The notes below the pieces were generated by a model. That model saw only the letters and a list, made by a program, of their open reading frames with translations, had not been told where the DNA came from and ran no database searches. From NCBI GenBank assembly GCA_030431485.1, contig JAUIIR010000031.1, positions 1 through 44,898 on the forward strand: 44,898 nt of DNA, written 5' to 3'. Below are positions 26,859-34,333 of this stretch, piece by piece. Source of the stretch: Alphaproteobacteria bacterium. GTDB taxonomy: Bacteria > Pseudomonadota > Alphaproteobacteria > Rhodobacterales > Rhodobacteraceae. Position 1 is the first letter of the stretch. Every line of letters begins with the position of its first letter. The translations under genes were made by a program, and so were the position numbers.

Positions 26859-28538
26859 TTACTTTGCGGCGACTTTGATCTTCTCGGGCTTAGCCATCCA
26901 TTCCTTGCCTTTGAGCATCGCCTTCCAATAGATCGGCGGCAGCAGCTTTTCCTTAAGGAACCAGGCCGCGCGTGACGGTTTGGTGCCGTCTATCAAGGCC
27001 GACGGGAAGCTTGGTTTGAGCGCGCCGCCGTAACCGAACTCAGCCAGCACAATCTTGCCGCGTTCCACTGTCAGCGGGCACGAGCCGTAGCCATCATACT
27101 GCGCCACGGCCGACCGTCCCCGGATATCCGCCACGATATTGTCCGCCACAGTCGGCGACTGCTTACGCGCAGCAGCCGCAGTTTTCGCATTTGGTGCGTT
27201 CATCACATCGCCCAGCGACCAGACGTTATCATAGCGCGTGTGGCGCAAAGTGGCTTGATCGACATCAACCCATCCGGCGGCATCGGCCAACGGCGACACG
27301 CGAATGAAATCGGGCGCTGTCTGTGGCGGACAGACATGCATCATATCGAATTCGACATCCACCGTGGTTGGTTCGCTGTCCGGTGCATTGACCGCAAATG
27401 TGGCCGTCTTCGCCGGGCCATCAACCGCGATCAGGTTGTGGAAGAAATTGAGCGAGGCATCGTATTTCTTGACGTATTCCATCAGCGCCGGAACATAATC
27501 CTTGACCCCGAACAACACACCGCCCGCATTCATGAATTGGATGTCGATGTTCTTGAGCACGCCGCGGCGAAACCACGCATCGCCCGACAGGTACATCGCC
27601 TTTTGCGGGGCGCCAGCACATTTGATCGGCATCGGAGGCTGCGTAAACAGAGCGCGGCCCTGCTTCATGCTACTGACAAGCTCCCACGTATAAGGCGCTA
27701 AATCGTAACGATAATTCGACGTCACGCCATTGCGGCCCAGCGTCTCTTCGAGACCTTCCACTTTGCCCCAATCCAGCTTGAGGCCAGGGCACACGACAAG
27801 TCGGTCATATTTGACCACTCGGCACCCATCCAGGATCACAGCGTCATTGTCTGGCTCAAACGCGGCGACGGCGGACTTGATCCAATGCACGCCCTGCGGG
27901 ATCAGAGATCCCATCGTTTTTGCCGTGTCCTGGGCTTTGAAGATACCGCCACCAACCATCGTCCAGCCAGGCTGATAATAGTGAATGTCGGCTGGGTCGA
28001 TGATCGCAACCGACAGCCCCGGCTTGCGTGCCTTCAGGCTCGCCGCGACCGATACGCCTCCCGCACCGCCGCCAACAATCACCACATCAAACTTCGCGTC
28101 ACCGGTATCGGTCGGTGTCTTGCCGCCGTTTGCGATACGCCGTGCGACACCATTCATGTCGTAGCCTGCAGCTTTGGTCGCTCCGAGGATATCGGCCATT
28201 GGCAGCGCCTTGGCTTGGCTCAGCGACCAAAGAGTCGCCGAGCGGGTTCCCGTCCGGCAAAAAGCCAAAACCGGACCTGGCAAGTCCCGCAACGCGTCTC
28301 CGAATGCGCTGGCATCCTCGTCTTTCACCAATCCCGATTGCACCGGCAAATAGCGCATCTCCAGCCCGGCCGCCTTGGCTGCCGTTTCAATCTCTTCGTG
28401 CGTCGGCTGATCCGCACCTTCTCCATCTGGCCGGTTGCAGATGATCGACCGAAAACCAGCTGCCTTCAGAGCAGGAAGGTCATTGGCGGCGATCTGCGGG
28501 CTTACGGTGAGCGCGTCAGTGATTTTGTTCAATTGCAT
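26859..28538 (-). CDS. DUF442 domain fused to SQR-like FAD oxidoreductase
   Basis: 559 aa from the ATG at 28538 (28562 is possible). Residues 1-115 are a DUF442 / TIGR01244 domain with a phosphatase-rhodanese-like loop CRTGTRS (C94). From about 150 it is a sulfide:quinone oxidoreductase-like flavoprotein: DVVIVGGGAGGVSVAASL binds FAD, and cysteines in VVCPGLKLDW, PIKCAGAPQKAM and HVCPPQTAPDF are candidates for the sulfide-oxidizing pair. It would oxidize sulfide, passing electrons to quinone and sulfur to a thiol. It sits between the persulfide dioxygenase and SulP genes. Whether the DUF442 part transfers sulfur or hydrolyses a persulfide is unknown. Confidence 0.85.
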   Translation of the reverse strand: MQLNKITDALTVSPQIAANDLPALKAAGFRSIICNRPDGEGADQPTHEEIETAAKAAGLEMRYLPVQSGLVKDEDASAFGDALRDLPGPVLAFCRTGTRSATLWSLSQAKALPMADILGATKAAGYDMNGVARRIANGGKTPTDTGDAKFDVVIVGGGAGGVSVAASLKARKPGLSVAIIDPADIHYYQPGWTMVGGGIFKAQDTAKTMGSLIPQGVHWIKSAVAAFEPDNDAVILDGCRVVKYDRLVVCPGLKLDWGKVEGLEETLGRNGVTSNYRYDLAPYTWELVSSMKQGRALFTQPPMPIKCAGAPQKAMYLSGDAWFRRGVLKNIDIQFMNAGGVLFGVKDYVPALMEYVKKYDASLNFFHNLIAVDGPAKTATFAVNAPDSEPTTVDVEFDMMHVCPPQTAPDFIRVSPLADAAGWVDVDQATLRHTRYDNVWSLGDVMNAPNAKTAAAARKQSPTVADNIVADIRGRSAVAQYDGYGSCPLTVERGKIVLAEFGYGGALKPSFPSALIDGTKPSRAAWFLKEKLLPPIYWKAMLKGKEWMAKPEKIKVAAK

Positions 28539-28603
28539 TGCGAAGGTCCCACATGCTTGCATGAAATAGGTGGCGGCCGTAGACGCCGTGAGATGTCACT
28601 CGC

Positions 28604-29488
28604 TTAGAGTGCGTTGACCGGAACTTTCAGCATTGGGTTGCCATCTTTGTCCTTCGGCACCTCGCCCGCGCGCATGTTCACCTGAAGCGACGGGATGATC
28701 AGCTTTGGCATGTCCAGCGTCGCATCGCGCTCTGTACGGAAAGTGACAAAATCCTCTTTCGACTTGCCACCACCCACGTGGATGTTGTGCGCTTTCTCTT
28801 CGCCTACGGTGGTTTCCCACTGAATGTCGCGGCCATTGGGGCCGTAATCGTGGCACATGAAAAGACGCATGTCGTCGGGCAGCGTCAGCAATTTCTGGAT
28901 GCTGTCATACAGAGTGCCTGCATCGCCACCCGGGAAATCGGCACGGGCCGAACCACCGTCCGGCATGAACAACGTATCGCCGACAAAAGCCGCGTTGCCC
29001 ATCACGTGCACCATACACGCCGGGGTGTGACCTGGGGTGTAGATCGCAAACGCCTCCATGTTACCGATCTTGTAGGTGTCGCCATCCTCGAACAGCCTGT
29101 CGAACTGGCTGCCATCACGCTGGAATTCCGTGCCTTCGTTGAACACTTTGCCAAACGTGTCCTGCACGACCATAATCTGCGACCCGACGCCGATCTTGCC
29201 GCCCAGCTTCTCTTGAATGTAGGGCGCGGCAGAAAGGTGATCCGCGTGGACATGGGTTTCGATGATCCATTCCAGCTTGAGCCCACGCTCCTGAATTTCG
29301 GCGATCAGCGCGTCGGCGTGGTCGTAGGTGATCCGGCCAGCAGCGTAATCAATATCCATGACGCTGTCGACGATGGCACAGGATTCAGACGTTGGGTCCT
29401 TCACGATGTAGCTGATGGTATTGGTGGCCGCATCGAAATGGGCAGAAACGTCAGGTGTGACGGACATATTCACGGGATATTGGGTCAT
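28604..29488 (-). CDS. Persulfide dioxygenase (ETHE1-like metallo-hydrolase fold)
   Basis: 294 aa from the ATG at 29488, which has GGAGGACC just upstream; the frame goes on to 29686 but without family likeness. The metal motif THVHADHL (H79, H81, D83, H84) plus YTPGHTPACMVH, FVGDTLF and FMCHDYGPNGRD match persulfide dioxygenases of the mononuclear iron type. The reaction is glutathione persulfide plus oxygen and water to sulfite plus glutathione. It is the first enzyme gene after the Crp/Fnr regulator. Confidence 0.92.
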   Translation of the reverse strand: MTQYPVNMSVTPDVSAHFDAATNTISYIVKDPTSESCAIVDSVMDIDYAAGRITYDHADALIAEIQERGLKLEWIIETHVHADHLSAAPYIQEKLGGKIGVGSQIMVVQDTFGKVFNEGTEFQRDGSQFDRLFEDGDTYKIGNMEAFAIYTPGHTPACMVHVMGNAAFVGDTLFMPDGGSARADFPGGDAGTLYDSIQKLLTLPDDMRLFMCHDYGPNGRDIQWETTVGEEKAHNIHVGGGKSKEDFVTFRTERDATLDMPKLIIPSLQVNMRAGEVPKDKDGNPMLKVPVNAL

Positions 29489-29547
29489 TTCAGGGTCCTC
29501 CAGAATCGAATTTGACTCTGAGCTACGCCTTTGAGCGCGTCCGTTCA

Positions 29548-29560
29548 GTGATATTGTCAC
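29548..29560. promoter_or_regulatory. Inverted repeat in the persulfide dioxygenase promoter region
   Basis: GTGATATTGTCAC is a perfect GTGA-N5-TCAC inverted repeat. Its centre is about 66 bases before the dioxygenase start codon and it lies right after the Crp/Fnr gene. Canonical Crp/Fnr sites have N6 between these half-sites, so the spacing is off by one. It is a candidate operator only. Confidence 0.4.
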
Positions 29561-29606
29561 CCAAGCCACAACCCGACACTGTTTTCGGCGGATTTTGATG
29601 AAACGG

Positions 29607-30272
29607 TCAGGTACTTTCGGCGAGTTGCGCGATCTTGGGTCGATCCAAAAGGGTGATCTTGCCGCGCGACTGGGCAATGAAACCACGCTTCTGGAAATCG
29701 TTCAGAACTCTGGAAATCACTTCGCGCGCCGTTCCCAGCTCTGTTGCCAATTGTTGATGAGTGGTCGCCAGTTCGTCGCTTTCGGACGCAAGGCTAAGCA
29801 AACGTCCGGCGAGACGCACGTCAATCCGGCCAAAGGCGACATCGTCGATCACACGGAACAAATCCGTGATCCGACGGGCGTAGGCTGTCAGAACAAACTC
29901 GCGAAACTCTTTCGAAGAGGCCATCAAGCGATCAAATGCCCCTCGCGGAATGGCGACGGCGGTTACTTCTGTCTCGGTAACGCCTTCGGCCGAATACGGC
30001 TCGTGGGCCAAGAGACAGGCCGTAGTCAAAACGCAGCTCTCGCCTGCCTCAACACGGTACAGCACAATGTCGCGTCCACTTTCCGACGTCTGCTGCACGC
30101 GAACCCGTCCATTCAGCAGAAACAAAAGATTGTCAGGCACTGCGCCCGGCCCGAAAACCGCGGTTCCGGCCGGCACTTTCATGACTGTGCTTTCAGTAAC
30201 CAATTGCGCTTTCACGGGCTCCGGCAGCGTTCTCAGACCGTGGAATCGTTCGATCCAGACCGTATCCGCCAT
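29607..30272 (-). CDS. Crp/Fnr family regulator with a two-cysteine sensor loop
   Basis: 221 aa. An N-terminal cyclic-nucleotide-type beta-roll (about 10-125) is joined by the dimer helix (FREFVLTAYARRITDLFRVI) to a C-terminal helix-turn-helix (ATELGTAREVISRVLNDFQKRG). The recognition helix has REVISR, close to the FNR type. There are only two cysteines, C80 and C86 (ESCVLTTACLLA), in the beta-roll. The N-terminal iron-sulfur cysteines of FNR are absent. It lies 118 bases upstream of the persulfide dioxygenase gene on the same strand and probably controls that operon; a persulfide or redox signal is inferred. Confidence 0.88.
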   Translation of the reverse strand: MADTVWIERFHGLRTLPEPVKAQLVTESTVMKVPAGTAVFGPGAVPDNLLFLLNGRVRVQQTSESGRDIVLYRVEAGESCVLTTACLLAHEPYSAEGVTETEVTAVAIPRGAFDRLMASSKEFREFVLTAYARRITDLFRVIDDVAFGRIDVRLAGRLLSLASESDELATTHQQLATELGTAREVISRVLNDFQKRGFIAQSRGKITLLDRPKIAQLAEST

Positions 30273-30356
30273 GAAATGCTCCTTTGGTCCGTCAATACGC
30301 GAAATTCGGATGGCAATGCTTACAAAGAAAGTCAGGCCGCATAAGGATCGTTCTCG

Positions 30357-32231
30357 TCATGCGATGGCGTCGAACGGATTGTCCAAAACTCCGACAATTG
30401 GCATCAGGAACGCACCATTCACCGGGTCAACCGCAGCCGCGTAGAAACTGTCTACAGCTGCGACAGCTTCAGACAGACTGTCGGCAGACCCGTCGAACTC
30501 GGCCATGACGGAAATCGCATTCTCGACGTTCGACATGCCGCGATGCACCGCATAGAGCGCTCCGATATCGGTCTTGGCCGAAAGATATTCGCGATCAGCA
30601 AGTTGCTGTGCGATAAAGTCCGGTGTCGCATCTGCTGGTGGTGCGGCTTTCGCGCCATCAAGTACAGACAGGATAAACTGGTCGCGCCGGACGCCGCCGG
30701 AATTCAGAGCCCCGACCCAGAACTCGTATCCATCCTGATCCGGTATACGCCCCAGAACGTTCTCATAAACTGCAGTGGCAAAAGCTTCGTTCGACAGTCC
30801 ATCCGGATAGGCCGCTTGCGTTTCGGGTTGGTCAATGAACAGCGTCGCCATCTCGGCCAGCGAGGTTCCGTTGGCAAATGCTGTACCCCAGAAGTTCAAA
30901 CCCAGAGCGTCGGGCGCGCGGTTGAAATAAGCGATGTAGAGTTCGATGAAGCTTTCGAAGTCTGAACCGTCAAGGCCCGCCGGGCCGCCAAACTGTTCAA
31001 GATCAAGCGTCGCCCGATCCTCTTCCGTATAGAACTCAACAAGCTCCACGTTGCGCAACGTGTCGGTCCCTGCCCCATCTGCGAGACGATCTTGAACGGT
31101 TACGGCATCCGCTGCCAAGGTCAATGTGTACGAGGACTGGTTACCAAAGAAATAAGCCAGGTCGCGCCCGCCATTTCCATCGATCACATCATTACCGGCA
31201 TAGCCTTCGAGTTCGTCGTTGCCGGCGCCACCACGCAGGTCATTGTCAAACCCATTCCCGTTGATCCAATCGTCAAACCGGGTTCCCGTGACATTTTCGA
31301 TGTCCCCCATTAGCCATACCAGTTCCGTAGGGGCAGATGTCACCAAAGCGCCGTTGAACTGACTGGTAGGAAGGGCAAAACCAGCCAACGTATCGAGCAA
31401 AGGGGTCGCAGCAAAATCGGGAAGGAAAATTGTCCAACCCTCGGACAAAGACGTCGCGTCGACGCGGTCATTCCCGCTCGCGTCCCAAAGTGTGTAGTAG
31501 AAGTCTTCGTTGTTCAGCGCAAATGTCGTATCACCCGCATTGGTTGAGGGATTTACACCGTAGAGATACTGAAGGCCCAGGACGTCCAGAACCATTGGTG
31601 TTGCGGGATCCCAACGTTCAAGTTCGTCCTCATACTGGTCCGAGTAGGACATGATCGTATACAGATCGAGGTCCCGTACGAGCGTTTGATCAAGCTCATC
31701 AAGCGTCGGACGTCCCGGACTGGTATCAAAAGGGTGCTTGAGGCCCAGAGCATGTCCGATTTCGTGGATAATCGTCAGGAAACCATCTGATCCCGGTTGG
31801 AAACTCGATGACGCCACAATCTCAGCCGAGAAGTTCATGAAGACGTCGCCGCCTTCCGTCTCGTATTGCTCGAACAGCGTGAACGGTTCAGGCCCCGGGT
31901 AGTAGGCATAGGCCAGCGTCCCGTCACCGAAGTCGGTATTGTCCAAGGTGTAGACGATATCGGCACCGGCCTGTCCGGCAGCAATGGGATTGCTGAAGTC
32001 ACCAATGTAGTCGAAATCCACATTGATGAATTGCTGGATTGAGTCGAGCGCAGCGGCAAAAGTCTGAATGGCACCGGTGCGATCGTCCCAGATGTGATCC
32101 GGGCTCAGACCGTCTGCCAAGGCCCAGCTGATTGTCGTGGATGACGACAAATCCCAAACATATCCGTCGACAAGAACGTCGATGATCTGGTCGTTCGTGG
32201 GGCCAAAGGTAAATGAGGAAAGGAACGCCAT
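30357..32231 (-). CDS. Serralysin-like (M10) RTX metalloprotease with DUF4214 domain
   Basis: 624 aa from the ATG at 32231, which has GGAGACCAGG upstream. The zinc motif HEIGHALGLKH (H156, E157, H160, H166) and Met-turn YTIMSYSD (M194) define an M10-type protease. A short glycine-rich RTX stretch (about 310-360, GGAGNDELEGYAGNDVIDGNGG) should bind calcium. The C-terminal part (about 440-550) is a DUF4214 module with two repeats (YFNRAPDALGLNFWGTAF and VLGRIPDQDGYEFWVGAL). There is no signal peptide, so type I secretion is expected; no exporter genes are present in the window. Confidence 0.88.
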   Translation of the reverse strand: MAFLSSFTFGPTNDQIIDVLVDGYVWDLSSSTTISWALADGLSPDHIWDDRTGAIQTFAAALDSIQQFINVDFDYIGDFSNPIAAGQAGADIVYTLDNTDFGDGTLAYAYYPGPEPFTLFEQYETEGGDVFMNFSAEIVASSSFQPGSDGFLTIIHEIGHALGLKHPFDTSPGRPTLDELDQTLVRDLDLYTIMSYSDQYEDELERWDPATPMVLDVLGLQYLYGVNPSTNAGDTTFALNNEDFYYTLWDASGNDRVDATSLSEGWTIFLPDFAATPLLDTLAGFALPTSQFNGALVTSAPTELVWLMGDIENVTGTRFDDWINGNGFDNDLRGGAGNDELEGYAGNDVIDGNGGRDLAYFFGNQSSYTLTLAADAVTVQDRLADGAGTDTLRNVELVEFYTEEDRATLDLEQFGGPAGLDGSDFESFIELYIAYFNRAPDALGLNFWGTAFANGTSLAEMATLFIDQPETQAAYPDGLSNEAFATAVYENVLGRIPDQDGYEFWVGALNSGGVRRDQFILSVLDGAKAAPPADATPDFIAQQLADREYLSAKTDIGALYAVHRGMSNVENAISVMAEFDGSADSLSEAVAAVDSFYAAAVDPVNGAFLMPIVGVLDNPFDAIA

Positions 32232-32392
32232 CCTGGTCTCCGGAATATGCGCTGCAGCGGGACGACACCCAAGCGGACGCGGAATTTTAAACATCCCGGC
32301 GCCAACGCCTCTGGGACATATCTACGATACGGCACGATCGGCGAAAATAAATAGCCCTCGCGCCAAGATTTTTTGCCAATGGCGGCGAAGTG

Positions 32393-33397
32393 TTACACCA
32401 TCCAGAACCCGTTCTTCTTGATCTTTTGCCGGATTGGTTGCTCTCTGGTTGGCAAATGCGCGCGATCGAACAAAGCGCGCACTTTGTGACCCCGGTTTTG
32501 AAAAATCATCCGCTTGAAAGGCTCGTATTCTTTTAGCAGCCGCTTGATAGGGTTTGGCGAAGATATCTCTTCCAGCAAATCAACCACTTCGTCGCTTTCA
32601 CGTGCATAAAGAAGTGGCATGTTTCTATAATGCACCGTGGTTTTTCCGTCGATGTAGCCCTCAGGCAAAGCATCGCGACCGCCGCCCAGCTTGTGAATCA
32701 CCAACGGCAAAGCAATCTGATCCAACCACGGCGTCAGTTGCTGGCATACCAATTCGGCTGGCGGCTCTTTCCAGATCGACAATGCCATGTCTAGGAAAGT
32801 CTTACCAAAGACATGAGGGCAGGAATAATAATAGAAACCTGCGTTGAAATAGAGGTAGCGACGCCAATACTCATCCGGCTGGCTGTGGTCGAGCGAACTT
32901 TCGAAATCAAGGTCGAAGCGGTCATAGAGCGACCTCCAAATCTCGCCATAACCGGGACCGTAAAGTTCGATCTGTGGCCATGTTCCTTCGACCCGGAGTG
33001 ACGCGCTGGGTTTCGAAAAGTCAAAAGGCACGTCTGCCAGGTCTCCGGTTACGAGCGTATCCGTGTCGAAGAAGACAAAAGGCTCACCCTTTGGCAAAGC
33101 GAACAAGGCTTCGATTTTGTTGCCATACGGATAGTCGGTACCGAAATGCTGTGTATCAAATGGCAAGAGCGTAGCACCTTGCGCTTGGAGCATTTCGCGC
33201 AGCTGCTCTGGCCGGATGGTTGGATCCGTGGTCCATTTCGGACCGGGCCGCGGCTCGGCCACGAAAAGCCTGAACCGCGCTTCTGAGACCTTCTTGCGGA
33301 ACGACAATGCAAACAATAGGGCCTCATAGGCCAATCGACCCATTTGCCCGATAATCAAAATATTGACGGTCTTGCGATGTGCCGGACGGCGGGCCAT
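32393..33397 (-). CDS. Putative GT-A fold glycosyltransferase-like protein
   Basis: 334 aa, no signal peptide or membrane helix. VFFDTDTLVTGDL (D111, D113) looks like the metal-binding DxD motif of GT-A glycosyltransferases (GT8-like). NILIIGQMGRLAYEALLF near the start, FNAGFYYYSCPHVFG in the middle, and a basic C-terminus (RQKIKKNGFWMV) are also seen. It probably transfers a sugar to a cytoplasmic or membrane acceptor. I do not recognise a named family. It lies upstream of the metalloprotease gene on the same strand, 161 bases away. Confidence 0.55.
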   Translation of the reverse strand: MARRPAHRKTVNILIIGQMGRLAYEALLFALSFRKKVSEARFRLFVAEPRPGPKWTTDPTIRPEQLREMLQAQGATLLPFDTQHFGTDYPYGNKIEALFALPKGEPFVFFDTDTLVTGDLADVPFDFSKPSASLRVEGTWPQIELYGPGYGEIWRSLYDRFDLDFESSLDHSQPDEYWRRYLYFNAGFYYYSCPHVFGKTFLDMALSIWKEPPAELVCQQLTPWLDQIALPLVIHKLGGGRDALPEGYIDGKTTVHYRNMPLLYARESDEVVDLLEEISSPNPIKRLLKEYEPFKRMIFQNRGHKVRALFDRAHLPTREQPIRQKIKKNGFWMV

Positions 33398-33474
33398 GAC
33401 GATCCTTTGGCGAACTGCTCAGACGTTTTTCGCGTCACTATAGGCAGGCGCACCCCAGAGGCATAGTGCGCAGA

Positions 33475-34176
33475 TCACTCCGCCCCAATCTGATAAACAA
33501 GTGTCACATTCGCGCTCAACTCGGCTTCGCCCTGTGCAATCGGCATCCCCGCATCCGAGGCGCGCGCCAATCCCAACATTTCTGGCCGCGGCATCTGCCC
33601 CCCTGCCTCGCTGAGACTGACAAGAGGCCCCAGCGTGACGCCCGCAGCCTCGGCAAAAAGCTCTGCACGTGCGCGCGCAGCGGCAACCGCCTGAAGCCTC
33701 GCTTCGTTCAGCAACGGCTCAGGATCAGAAACCATGAACTGCAACCCACCCAGTTGATTTGCTCCATCCATGAGCACCGCATCAAGAATTGATCCCAAAG
33801 AGGTAAGATCACGCACTCTGACAGTAACGCGATTGGACGCCTGATAGCCGTCGATTTTTGGTCTGGTGTCAGATGTTGTCCGGTTCGACCAAACTGGCAT
33901 CAGCCGTAGGTCAGAGGTTTGCACATCACGCTCTGCTACGCCCGCGTCTGCCAAACGCTTAAGAATCGCATTGGTCACAACCGAGGTCTCGTCCATTGCC
34001 GACTTTGCAGTTTCGGCTTCAGCGGTTGCGCCCATTGTGACAAGCGCCATGTCAGGAAGCGCGGAAACTCGTCCTTCACCGGTGACGGTAATGCGTCCAG
34101 GAAGGTTATCAGCCCAAAGCGGCGACATTCCGATCAGAACAACAAGCGCGGCAATGAAACCTGTGGCTTTTGGCAT
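33475..34176 (-). CDS. SIMPL domain (DUF541) exported protein
   Basis: 233 aa from the ATG at 34176, with GAGGG upstream; a longer frame to 34293 lacks a signal sequence. The signal peptide (MPKATGFIAALVVLIGMSPLWA) is followed by ITVTGEGRVSALPDMALVTMGA, the standard opening of SIMPL/DUF541 proteins. VQTSDLRLMPVW, YQASNRVTVRVRDL and ARARAELFAEAAGVTLG are conserved further on. It is periplasmic or outer-membrane associated. The role in most bacteria is unclear. Confidence 0.9.
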   Translation of the reverse strand: MPKATGFIAALVVLIGMSPLWADNLPGRITVTGEGRVSALPDMALVTMGATAEAETAKSAMDETSVVTNAILKRLADAGVAERDVQTSDLRLMPVWSNRTTSDTRPKIDGYQASNRVTVRVRDLTSLGSILDAVLMDGANQLGGLQFMVSDPEPLLNEARLQAVAAARARAELFAEAAGVTLGPLVSLSEAGGQMPRPEMLGLARASDAGMPIAQGEAELSANVTLVYQIGAE

Positions 34177-34333
34177 AACACCCTCTATCTTTCTAGCTAC
34201 GATAACCAAAGCATCCACGCCCGGCGTCGTGCCGACAAGCAAAGAATTTTCCCCGCGCGGAAGATCGCTGTGTTCGCCTATTGCGGCGCGCAAGTGACTC
34301 CCATCCCGTGCAAAGGACTGCTAAAATACCGAC

